NCBI GenBank assembly: GCA_037903355.1
Contig: JBAJFE010000011.1
Coordinates: 1,745,001-1,809,000, forward strand
Origin: Trichuris trichiura
Lineage: Eukaryota > Nematoda > Enoplea > Trichinellida > Trichuridae
DNA: 64,000 nucleotides
Direction of reading: 5' to 3'
Shown: positions 12,501 to 22,997 of the stretch, piece by piece
Numbering within the stretch: position 1 is the stretch's first letter
Layout of the letters: the number at the start of each line of letters is the position of its first letter
Program-made: the position numbers and the translations under genes
Notes under the pieces: model-generated
The model's database searches: none
What the model was told of the DNA's origin: nothing
What the model saw: the letters and a program-made list of their open reading frames with translations, nothing else

Positions 12501-14762
12501 ATGCATAGAAAGAAGAGGAGAAATTTACATTCTCTATCCTGCTCTACGTCAGCAAGAATACCTATTTAGAAATTGTAAATGATGTCTTTAAACCCTTACT
12601 AATACGTAAGCGACGTTTGAAACCTTTCGCGAAGGATTTCAACAGAAACGCGTACTAGTAAAAGCATAACTGTAAAACAGAACTCGTTTAGAGCACCACA
12701 GCCCATTACTGTTCTAAGTGTAAAAGAGCTAAAACGTGGGGAAAGTAGTATGACCATTTAATCTTGAGAAGATCTACCCAAAACAGAATGAAGTCAAGTT
12801 TTGAACTTATCCACTCAACCTGACGGGTACATGCTCAGAATACCGATTCGTTACATACCTTACAAATGATAAGAAATTATGTGAGATAAAGAGATGAATA
12901 TGTAAATAAAAAATGAGGGACAAGTTTATTTTTTCACTAGCACCATATTGAACTTTTTATCTCATTTCTTTCGCATATGCTGCGTCAACTTGATTCGTTT
13001 GAAAAAAAGGCATTCCAGTCATCAAGCAACGTTGAATAAGCGGTTCGAAGCTCAAACGCTTTTCAACCAGCGGGAGGCCATTTAAAGCTTACATCTTCTC
13101 TCTTATGGCCAACCAAGATAAGAAGCAGACTCAAAAATATCTGCTTTGAGAAAATTTACACGCAATACACGCTTCAAATTTGCATTAAAGCAACTTGAAA
13201 TGTGCGTAAGGCAATGGAAGCTACAGTAATCTTACCTGATTATCATTCTACTTTATTTAACCACTTTTAAGATTCTGACATGTGAATGCGGAGATTTCGA
13301 ACTACTGCACCAGTACATGTGCTGTATGGTAGAAATTATTTTAGCTGTGCTTGTGCGCAAGAGCAGCGCCGACTGCTTTTATTCTTTCTACTGAAGCAGC
13401 CGGCTTGTTTCAGATTTTACAGGGACAGTTTTAGCGACTCCACTTGCCTTTCACTGAGTTTCTGCGTTAACCAGACGTTGAAGATGGATAGAATAAGAAA
13501 TAAAACGAAAGCTACGTCTGTAAAACGTTAGTGGCGTTGCCTGTATGCAAAAAAATAAAAGACTACGCAGTTGTCACAAAACCTCACCAGTTCAAGTACT
13601 TCTCGCCACCGTTGAACGCTGGTAGCGGGAAAAGGAGCTTCTACAAGTGCTAGGTTTGAAAGCTGGAACTACTAGCTTGAAGGCACACTGCCTTTACCGA
13701 CAATGTAATATTCAAATATCTGCCTAACTTACTAGCGGCAAAGAAAAGCACTGCAGATCAGCAATGCAACCAAGGGGCTTACAGCTGCGTCGCAAGAACA
13801 ATAGGTGCAAAACAATACAAGCGGCGAACACACTTGCACAATCGATTACGTCATTCTGCGGTCTAAGTGCACAACGTAAAGAAATACGAGAACGTATTGA
13901 CCCCGCAACTCGACGTTATCACACTGAGCGGCGCTATAAAAACTTAACTAGCCTAATTCAAGATTAAAGGCAATATTATGAGCCTTTAAAATGACTAATA
14001 TATAGGGGATGGTATCTCTGACGTCACTAACCTCACACTGCACTTCAGTGGCGTCACTGGGCGCATATACACGGGATTGAGATGCTATGGTTAGCCATAA
14101 GTCGCCCACATAGAACGTAATCGTATACGAAACTTGCCAGAACCAACCACGCAAATATGTAGGAACAAACTTCCGCAGCTAACGAGCGCCGCCGAGTAAA
14201 ACTTGAAATTCGAAAACGTTTTGGATACAGTAAACATCATGCGCAGGCGAACGTTTGGCATGAATCCAACTTTCAAAAGCGTAATCAATTTACAACAGTT
14301 TTGAAACAATTTCCCACACAGACTATTTTGAAAATGTTTAACAAGCTTATGACTCACACAGTGTTGACAGGAAGTGACACAGTACGTACATACAAAGAAA
14401 CGAACAATTTTCAAAAATAAAAAAAAACTGCACGGCCGTGCCGCGTCATTCGCTTAAGAAATTGTCAATTTGTTATTTATCTGTTCACAACAGTTCTCCA
14501 AACTTAAAAGTAAACTTCACAGACTTGCAGGTACTTACTCTGGGCATTATTCAATTTGAATGTTGTTTCTCTGCTAAAGAAATGTTCATTACGCAGAAAA
14601 AAGTTTAAAAATTACAATTTCTCTGCTGTTTAGACGTAGCGTTTCATAATATGCACCGTATCACCTACACCCACTGTATAAGTAAACACTTAGTCTTTCA
14701 AAATATGCATTCTATAAGAAATGAGCAGCGTATCAAAAGCAGACAGCCTATTACATGACGCG

Positions 14763-14768
14763 TTTATT
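14763..14768 (-). terminator. Poly(A) signal, eEF1B-delta
   Basis: AATAAA on the minus strand, about 50 bases beyond the eEF1B-delta stop codon. Confidence 0.6.
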
Positions 14769-14819
14769 GCAATTTTCGAAATCACAATATTTTTCCCGCA
14801 TTGCTCCACTTTTCAGCCG

Positions 14820-16045
14820 TCAGATTTTGTTGAAAGCTGCGATGTCAACGCTCTGAACCTGAATACGAAGAACAAAGATAGGTAGGAAAACAATTACACT
14901 GTCGAAGCAAAGAGAACTTACGAAATCTTCGAATGCCTCAATTTGTTCACTTAATACTTCCAAAGAAACTTTCTCGTCTTCAACGACACACATTATTTGA
15001 AGCTTTTTTATGCCGTACCCTACTGGGACTAACTTGGCTGAAATAATCAGGGCGGATGAACTTTTGGAATGCAAAGAGATAACGATTACAAGCGCCCCAG
15101 ACGAGACCATCCATTTCTATCGACCGAACACGCGATTCCATTTCTTTCATATCAGTTTCATCGTCCCAAGGTTTCACTTCCAGAACAACGCTACTTTTGG
15201 CAGCGGCAACTGGTTCTGTAGAAAAAATGTTTGTAAAAACAAGTCTTAAAATTATCAAATTGACTTTTAGACTTCTTAGCTTCGTATGCCATTAAACGTT
15301 CCTTTCGAATTCTCTCTTTCTCTTCATCCTAGAGAAGAGCAATACTTCACCGGTTCAATGCACGTTCGAGAACAACAAGCGCTACTTCTTCTGACTCTTC
15401 CTCAGAACCAAACAGGTCTACGTCATCATCGCTTTTGGTCTCTTTCGGTGTTGGAGCAACTGCTTTAACTTCAACCGTCGGTCCAGAATGTGCCTTTTTA
15501 AAGAATTGTTTCTGTAGACATTCCATACATTCCTTTAAGTTGTTAAAACCTAGTAAACGAAGCTACAAAAACTAAAACGTTAGTTAGGCTTTACATTCGT
15601 GCAGTTTCCTGTTTTCTTCCTCTAAACGTTTGACTCTTTCCGACAGGGAAACACCAGTAACAAGCTACGGAAAAACAGGCGAGTGAAGCTCAGGGATTTA
15701 CGGCGTGTACAATCGCACCTCTTCGGCTTTTAAGGATTTCTCAATCTTGTCACGCATTTCATTTATTTCACGCACAAGTGCCGCATGCGGTACGTTGACG
15801 CCCCGATCCTATTTTATTGCCTTTAATATGCTACAAATCTTGTAAAGCAGAAAATAAGCGCCAACCTGGGCAGTTGGACGAGCGACAGACGGGTCCGATT
15901 TCGTGCAAGCCTCCTTACGTTGGCAGGAATTGCTGCAAACACTACTCTGCGCTTCCGGAGGCGCTAGCAGCTGCGCTGCCCGAAGATAAGCATTCCGATC
16001 GAACCAAACACTTTTTGAAAGTTGAGCAAGCGTTGCAGCATCCAT
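14820..16045 (-). CDS. eef1d: Elongation factor 1B delta/beta subunit
   Basis: Guanine-nucleotide exchange subunit of the eEF1 complex, which recycles eEF1A-GDP in the cytosol. I join eight exons (16045-15866, 15808-15719, 15664-15595, 15549-15386, 15328-15265, 15215-15090, 15037-14922, 14858-14820). All introns are GT-AG and 45-62 bases long, giving an intact 282-residue protein, close to the 281 residues of human eEF1D. The N-terminus has the [10 protein letters not shown] segment equivalent to the eEF1D WFDK motif. A leucine-zipper-like helical region follows (residues about 61-135), then the acidic [15 protein letters not shown], then the C-terminal exchange domain with [28 protein letters not shown] and the terminal [11 protein letters not shown]. 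The zipper points to delta rather than beta. The junction between exons 3 and 4 is the least certain. The gene is head to head with the carrier gene beginning near 16,206. Confidence 0.93.
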
Positions 16046-16205
16046 ACGCTGGCGTCACAGCTAAGCCAAGACAATCCCCTCAGGGTAAAAAAACAGTATT
16101 CTCATTGCTGAATCGCAGGTTCCTTGCGTACTGTATAAAAAAAAATAAATTCGTATCTGGGCGTAAACTTTGATCCATTGTTCCGCTTGACTTTGTTCAA
16201 CTTAG

Positions 16206-17542
16206 CTCGGAGTCCTGGAACGTCGGAACCGCGAACCAACCGCTGTTCCCGTTTCACTGGTTCGCCTGAATGCGGTTAATCTCCCGAAGGACTATTTATG
16301 CGGTTGGGGAGCCGCTCTAATTGAAACGACATGCACTTATCCATTCAGCAAACTCGTTGTGCGTCAGCAGTTATATGGTGTTCATCTTTTGCGCGCCCTA
16401 ACTGAAATGCGAACGGAGGGCATCAGCAAGCTCTATCGTGGTATCCTACCGCCCTTGATGCAAAGAACCAGTTCGAGGTAAGCTCGCTATTAATGTCCAT
16501 TTCTCGTCTCCACAAAGACTATCAGCATTCCTGAATAAACTTGGGCATCGCTTTATGGAAAATATTCAATTTTTATAAACCTTAAATGTTTTAAGAAATT
16601 GTTTTTACTCAAACGAATAACGCATCAAGTTTAATCTGAAACATCTTTTATGCTGCAGGTTAACTAGTTGCTCTTCTAGCGGCGGTGAACTTCCCGCGTT
16701 TTATCGTTAACATGCGTGACACCGGTTTCAGCGTATTTTCTATTAGTTAAGACCCACATTTCGATGGGTTTATTTTGTCCTCGTTGCCAAGTATTACTTT
16801 TTCTTCAGCCTGTCTTGATGCCAATTCATTCTATTTTTACGCGTCTCTACATGCTTCATTCGGCTTCAGATGTATCATGTTCGGAACGTACAACCATTAT
16901 CGCCGTTTTCTGGGTTGCAATGACAGCCACCGTTGGACTATACGCACTACGATCGCAGCCTTTCTTGCTGGCTGTACAGAGGCTTTTCTGTGTCCTTTTG
17001 AGCGGGTTCAAACAATTCTGCAAAGTCCAAAATACCACGGTCTGTACAAGAATGCCTTCGACGTTTTTTGGAAACTTCGCAGGCACGGTTTAAGCGAATA
17101 TTACCGTGGTATGTCGGCCATTTTGCTCAGGAACGGTTGTAGCAATGCGCTGTTCTTTCCTTCGCGAGATCCTCTAAAAGAGCTTGTAACGAGAAGATTA
17201 GCATCGTACATGGAAAAGGAGGAACTGAATGTTTCCAATGACTTGATTCACTTGCTTGGTGACTTTGTCACTGGCTGCATTTTGGGTGCTTCCTTATCGA
17301 CACTATTCTTTCCATTGAACATGCTTAAAACCCACGCTCAAGCTTCTATCGGAGGCCCATTCGTGTCATTACCGTCCGCCTTGCTACAGGTTTTCAAGGA
17401 GCGTGGCTACAGTATCAAAAAACTTTACTACGGTGTCCATGCAAACTATACCAGGTCTATGATCACCTGGGGCATCACGAATGCTGCTTATGAATTTCTT
17501 GAACGACATTTGTACCATGACCATCTCACAATCCAGAGTTGA
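16206..17542 (+). CDS. slc25a51: Mitochondrial carrier, SLC25A51-like (NAD+ transporter family), 5' end unresolved
   Basis: Inner-membrane carrier most like human SLC25A51/52, established as the mitochondrial NAD+ importer. Two exons are joined: 16,206-16,477 and 16,870-17,542 (donor AG|GTAAGC, acceptor TTCAG, phase 2). The first carries DYLCGWGAALIETTCTYPFS, VVRQQLYG and LYRGILPPLMQRTSS. The second carries LAGCTEAFLCPFERVQT, YYRGMSAILLRNGCSN, LFFPLNMLKTHAQ, IGGPF and TRSMITWGITNAAYEFL. These match the three carrier repeats and the SLC25A51-specific signatures. The frame is open back to a likely acceptor at 16,205 but has no in-frame ATG, so a first coding exon farther upstream, or an unusual start, is needed. 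The 160 bases separating it from the eEF1B-delta ATG may contain a shared bidirectional promoter. Confidence 0.88.
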
Positions 17543-17601
17543 GCATTACGCAAATTTTCCAACTGCTTACGTTGCAGAGTTATTATTTAATTATTTCCGT
17601 C

Positions 17602-17607
17602 AATAAA
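17602..17607 (+). terminator. Poly(A) signal, SLC25A51-like gene
   Basis: AATAAA lies 60 bases after the carrier stop codon. Confidence 0.65.
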
Positions 17608-18910
17608 TTCTATTGAAGAAAAGCTGCAGTTTCTGTTTCGGCTAGTTAGTGCGCGTTTTCGATGATCAGTGAATACTCGCGTTGGTATTCTGTTTCGCGG
17701 CAGAGAAAGCAAAAGTGTTCTGCCTTCAGTTTATGACTTCATTGAATCTTAGCCTAAGAAACGAACAAGCTTTTTATCGCTATTTAAATGTTGCCATTAT
17801 CCTTTCCTTGCGCGGTTGTAATAGGAGCTGCTCGAAACCTTTTTAATACGAATGTTCATTCTCCCTTTCGCAATTTATTGAAATGAAAAAGGCAAAAGTC
17901 AGCTTGTATCTACCTTTGTCTGCCTTGGATACTGGAGTTCTGCTACAAATATCTTGAATTTGAAATATGTACTTGAGCATTACTTGAAGCAGTCTTTCCT
18001 TTTGAAAAATTCGTTGTCGCCGTTAGCAACGTAGCCGATAGAATGCAGCTAATTACCGTTGTATGTTCGCGAAGGTTTATATTAAGGTTCAGCACTATTG
18101 TTCGCGAGAAGCCGTTTCGTCCGAGTCTTGTCGGTAAGTAGCTGCCATTTTGCGTAGTTCAATCATTGTTCATTTGAATTGTTTGGCTAAAAGGGCGACA
18201 GAGTGAATTTTTTTGCTTCGCAACACTTTTCTTATTTTGACATCATGCCTCTTTACTAAGCGTTGATGTCATAAAAGACGCATCTGCAACGTAATATGCC
18301 TTTTACCTCAGTAGCCGCGTAGAAGCCTTAGTTCTAAATTAACGATTTCAGGTTGCTGCTCTTTTTATTTGATTTCAGTTTCAGACGACTTACTTTAAGG
18401 ACTTGGTGTTCTTCAGTCCCATAAAGTTTAGTGTTAAGCTAAAGCGTAGCATCTTTTCCGTTCATTTAACAGTCTGCGTAGTTATCCTTTCGCTTTGCTG
18501 CTTCATCTGTTTCTGTAAGCGTTTGAGAGAGCGTAATGACGGGAGTAAAGCGACTCACCTTCATAACCCTTTCTTCTTTTTCGTTGGTGAATTGCTCGGT
18601 AATTTTACAATTTTTCCAAAGCTTGGTTCATTAATTCATATTCAACTATAACAACGTCTTGCTTAAACTTTCTGTATATAAATATTATGCTTTTATTTTT
18701 TGCGCTTAAGAAATAATCGCCTGCCTATATGTTATGCTTGCGCGGCTACATATAAGACCATAATGCAAATGCAACCAATTCAGGTAAAGTCGTTTCACGG
18801 CAAAAAATATAACACGTCGAGCGAAGAGTATTCGTGCTGTAAAGTTTTAGTAATCGAATCGTAATAAATGCGCGACTAATAGAGATGCGTACTGTAGCCC
18901 AGATAAGTCT
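17608..18910. other. Intergenic, nothing recognised
   Basis: No coding similarity is seen. There is an isolated strong donor-like string (TCG|GTAAGT near 18,132) and an acceptor-like TTTCAG near 18,378, with no supporting coding frame. A minus-strand AATAAA near 18,692 could serve the thioredoxin-like gene. Confidence 0.4.
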
Positions 18911-19511
18911 TCAGGTTCGTTGAGTTGGCTTTGTTACTTTTCGAACTTTTCCAAAGTCTTCAACGCCAAGGAACTTGGTCAGTCGAGCAAAATTGAAGCA
19001 TTGATAGCCGACAAGGCGTTCATCTGTTCTCCAGTTCTGCAATGTCGGAACGGTAGTCACTTTTACCCTGCATACATTTCGAAAATGGTTGTCCGGATTA
19101 CGGAACTGCTCCACCGTTCCGACCTCAGCGTAGATTAATATCGTCTCTTGCGGCATGTAATATGCTAAATTCTTTATGTATTGTTCCAGCGCAACGCACA
19201 TAGGACACCAGCTGTATCCGTATTGACCTTTGGACCCACAGTAGAGCACGTAGATGTTGTATTGTCGCGGCACTTGCGCTATCAACTGTTTCATACCACG
19301 AACGTCACCAACATAACGAAAATACGGCACCCTTCGTTCTTGAGGAACTCTTGGTGTTGATGGGCGTACTAAAAGTCTCACTGTTTAAAGTTGATAATGG
19401 TTTCAGTTTTATCTTACTTGCTGGTGGCTTAGCTGTACCGCTGCAGCTGTTGAGTCCAATTATTAATAGAAGGCAAATAGATGTTTTCAGTAGGCTACCT
19501 AAAGAGCTCAT
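18911..19511 (-). CDS. Secreted TXNDC17/TRP14-like thioredoxin-fold protein
   Basis: Two exons. The first (19,511-19,418) encodes a signal peptide: MSSLGSLLKTSICLLLIIGL then NSCSG. The second runs to the stop at 18,911. The donor is GTAAGA in phase 1. Two acceptors keep the frame (exon start 19,368 or 19,380); the former has the better TTTTAG and a more usual 49-base intron. The protein is about 183 residues. The core has the TXNDC17 hallmarks: IYVLYCGSKG, the active site SWCPMCVALE (cysteines near residues 86 and 89), then NPDNHFRNVCRVKVTTVPTL. Human TRP14 has WCPDC; here Asp is replaced by Met, which would change redox potential and substrate choice. TRP14 is normally cytosolic, so the signal peptide is notable. 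Family assignment is confident; secretion and function are inferred. Confidence 0.85.
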
Positions 19512-22426
19512 TTTAAGTACAACCGCCTTTTATTCAGTTATGGCTTTTCTCGCTTGGGAACGTGCCTTTAATAGCCTGCTGCTCACACCCATGTATGTCG
19601 CACCTTCCGCCTCATATCTAAGAGTTATTCAACTGCCATTGCCTATAATCAGGAATAAGATAATGAAACTTGCCTGTTTGCCGCAGGCATTTGATTCGTC
19701 AAGTTTCCCAGACACCGTTCTTTTTTTTTAATCATAGCGGACTCAAAATGGAAATTCTCTAACAATTTATGCTGGAAGAGACATGCAGGCGTCTTACGCT
19801 ACAAGTAACGGGGTGTCAATGGCTGCACCCAAACTTTAAGAGACTAAACTATCTTCTGTCCCAAGTAAATGACAATTTATAATTGATGGGCATCGCGGCT
19901 ATATTCCATTGTGACATATTGCCTCGAATGAATGGTCAAGCGTGACCTGCAACAGTTAGCGGTAGTCGATTACCCTGTCAAGTAAACGAGACAGAATCAC
20001 GAAAATCAGTTTTCCCTGCGCCTTCTGTTCCGCCGTTGGAAACTTTTGTTGCCAATTGTTTTTGACATTCCTTCCTTTTCTGAACCTTGACGCACCGTAT
20101 TACAACGTTCCTTGTATTGATTTATCGCGTACTTGGTCTTTTCGCACGTCAGTTTTCGAGTTTAAAAAAGTTGGAAACGAGTCACCCTTGAAACGATTTC
20201 CCCAAGGTTTTTAAAGATTATTTTTAAAATTTTTTACCTTCACGCGGCGGCAAAGATTAAGGCCAGCTCGTCAGTAGACCCAATGCTTTCCCACGACAAG
20301 TTAAACACTCTCTATTGTTAATAGTAGTGCTCTTACTTTTGGCACAATTCATTGTCTTGCGTCTGTCTTGTGTGTCTTATTGAGTATTGAATAAGAGTCC
20401 AAGTGTAACTTTTTAACAGGAGAGCATCTTTCGCCAAACTTGTGCTTGCATTTGGCTTAGCGAATTGACTCCTTTTAAGGCAATGGTTATACTTATCAGA
20501 AGTTACGACAGATCTTTTTAATGCTAATAAAATGAACAAATTCCGGAGATTTTCAATCATCCCTGATTAGTGTTCCTTTTTTTGTCACCACAGAATGCCT
20601 ACATTCCTTGAAGGAAGCTTTTGCAGCACAGTCTGATGAGTGCAAGACCGCAACGGCGAAATTGTTCCATTCAAAGAAGTATCAATTTCAAACGGTCGAA
20701 ACGAGCCCGTTGGAAATATCTTCATTGGCGCTCGTAACGAAAATCGCCTTTGCTTTGCATCGCAACCGTGACATTTGAATAATTGTTCCGGGCTTTTCTA
20801 TCCTTTTGCTCCTTCAAAGTCGGAGGAGCATTGGATAACGGGGATAGCGGCTTCTCTGAAAGCTCTGACAACTTTATGATTTCATTTAATGAAAATTTGC
20901 ATACCTTTTGCAAAAAGCCGTTTACCAAAAAGTAACGTTAAGTTTATCCATTATTCTGCAAAGCTTTTGATCTTGTCGAACAATTGATAATGTAGTTTTT
21001 TGTAGCTAACGTATATGATTTTATAAAAAGTGAGTTACAAGATTATTTATTTACTGGAAGTTGTCAGCCGTTGAACGCAGTAGAAACTGCATTGGATAAG
21101 TAGTTGTAGTTGCAGCCTTTTTTCGCGAATGTTTTAAACCCTAAGGCCTCATGTCAAGTTATGTACAGACCTAACGTCATTATTCGTTGTATATCTCATT
21201 GTTGCGAATTTCGCATGCAGCAATCATTGCCTCTTTAACTCATATTTGCATATAGTTGGATCATTCATTTCTTCGTCGGAGTAACGGGTTCGTCGACCTT
21301 TATATTAGTTTATATTATTTAGTAACGTATTGCTTGAACTGTTCGTAACATATCGGTCCAGTATGTTAAAGCATTACTTGTTTTCCATTCGCGCCAAGTT
21401 ATAGGCAGGTTAGATTTTCTTAATAGCAGTAAGTTCTCATTGCAACTTTATCAAACTGCTCAATGCGCTTAAAGTAAAGAGCAAATGACAATTTATGCAA
21501 ATCAGTAGGTTATTCTCCGTCTCGCGAAAACGAGTTCCTGTCGGAAAAGAGCGTTTGTTTACTTTCAGAAGGGTGGAATGCTGCAAATTCCGTGGGCACT
21601 ATTAGACAACATTCTTGGCGTGCCTTTAAAGCTGAAGCAGCAAAAATAGAAACAGTTGAGCAAAGTGTGGAAGTGATTGCCCATTTCAACTAGCTCGATG
21701 CTTCTTTCAACCGACCATTTCTAATTGAAATTCACGTCTTGCCCACTTTAATAGCTAGTCGAGTTATTGGAAATTGAAAACGTTCGGAAGCTTATTGGTT
21801 CTTTGAAAATGGGAAGCAAGTAGGTCATTGGCGCGTCAAGTGCGCTCTAAATCTGTTGTTTTCCAAAGAGATTTGACCCTGGGAAAACCTGCGTAGGTCA
21901 CTTTTAGCGAACAGGCCACTGGATGCCATCGTGCCAACATTTCAATGTCGACACGCGCTGGATTGGTTCCACGTCGTTTTACCGACCTCTTAAGACTTGG
22001 AATAGTACGACCATCGCCAGTTAGGTCACTTGCAATGGACATACTAACATAGGCTACTGTCCAAAGAGCAGTGACGGTATGGCGATGCGATGCACTTGCA
22101 GCTGCCAAGCGGACAACGCATATGGCGGATGCGGTCTTTGATTTTAAATACCCAATAATAGCAGTTCTTATACAAGACTCTATGGTTGGTACGAGTTTTG
22201 CCTTCTCTTGAATATCAATACTTCCATTGTCCGTCAAGGCTCTGACCTCGGCATTCTTAGTTTATTTGAAGGAATAATGCTCATTTCGATGTAGCTTTGG
22301 TGACCTTTCATTTCTGTTCCTCCTGAAAAACAGTTCGACGAAAGAGAATTCATGTCGGCGCAATTCATGATGGTAGTGATGGTGGCCGGTTGATTTTTGC
22401 ATTCTCCGAAAAAAACCCATTGCATA
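19512..22426. other. Intergenic, no gene recognised
   Basis: About 2.9 kb with only short unsupported frames. Antisense frames at 21,836-22,237 and 22,234-22,461 are open but lack an ATG start (the first begins TTG), and no motif or splice link supports them. Confidence 0.4.
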
Positions 22427-22997
22427 ATGTTAGAGTTGCTTGGTTCCGATTGGCTTTCCATTTACCGCATCGTTGTGGCCATGTTGAGCTCGTTCGCGGT
22501 CATCTTAATTCTGTATTCCGCTTCGGTGAAGCGAGTATATTCAAAGAGACTGTTGCAAGTTGCAGGCCGACGACAATTGTCCGGAAAAGAAAAAGTTGGT
22601 TCGACGAACTCCCAATTGAAGAGTTGCTTTTTATTTCGCGATTCCGCCGCTACAGTTTGGGACTGCTTAGTGGTTGCTTGTACTTGGGCGTACAAGAGAT
22701 TGCATCCACGTTTGGCAATGCCTACCGCTACTCAATGTTCCTTTGGTTTTGAAGGAAGAAAACAATCGAATGACCAATCAAGCCGGTCGTTAAAATTGTT
22801 CGCCGCGCACTATTTCCATGTTTGGTGGCGCAGAACGAAAGCGCTTTTTCCAAAGCGCGATGACCGGAAGTTGCGCGCCAATGAAGCTTTTCAAATCCGC
22901 TCGTTTAGTGTCAGCGAAAATGACCATTCTTTGAATGCTCAAAGTCGACGTTACGTTCCAGCTTACGTCAGACTGCGCTGCAAAAGTCTCCTTCAAG
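22427..22997 (+). CDS. Candidate 5' coding exon of the ajm-1 locus (or separate gene)
   Basis: An open frame of 190 codons starts at ATG (MLELLGSDWLSIYRIVV) and ends at a good donor (CTTCAAG|GTATGT) in phase 1. That phase matches the acceptor of the next supported ajm-1 exon at 26,098. The N-terminus has a hydrophobic stretch (IVVAMLSSFAVILILYSA), and the rest is basic and Trp/Arg-rich. I recognise no domain. Two other frames across the same bases are also partly open, so coding status is uncertain. If the exon is used, the full ajm-1 product would be about 1,623 residues and would begin with a membrane-like segment, which would be unusual for AJM-1. Confidence 0.35.

Larger units (their letters stand above)
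4889..14762. other. Gene-poor region downstream of SoxB
   Basis: No family-recognisable exon is visible on either strand across nearly 10 kb. The longest open frames (antisense 5,719-6,144; sense 6,039-6,434; sense 8,423-8,806) overlap one another or lack splice context and family motifs. The first half is G+C-richer; after about 9.8 kb it becomes A+T-rich. Four exact octamer (ATGCAAAT or its complement) sites occur, at 5,643, 8,443, 8,538 and 13,178. The region may hold regulatory sequence for the Sox gene or unrecognised small multi-exon genes. Confidence 0.5.

Noticed and set aside
13286..13531. 81-codon ORF followed by AATAAA at 13,554
   Set aside because: The poly(A)-like string lies in an A-run, the residues look random, and no homology is seen.
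21836..22461. Two adjoining antisense ORFs that might form one gene
   Set aside because: The second starts with TTG, the two are in different frames without a convincing intron, and no homology is recognised.
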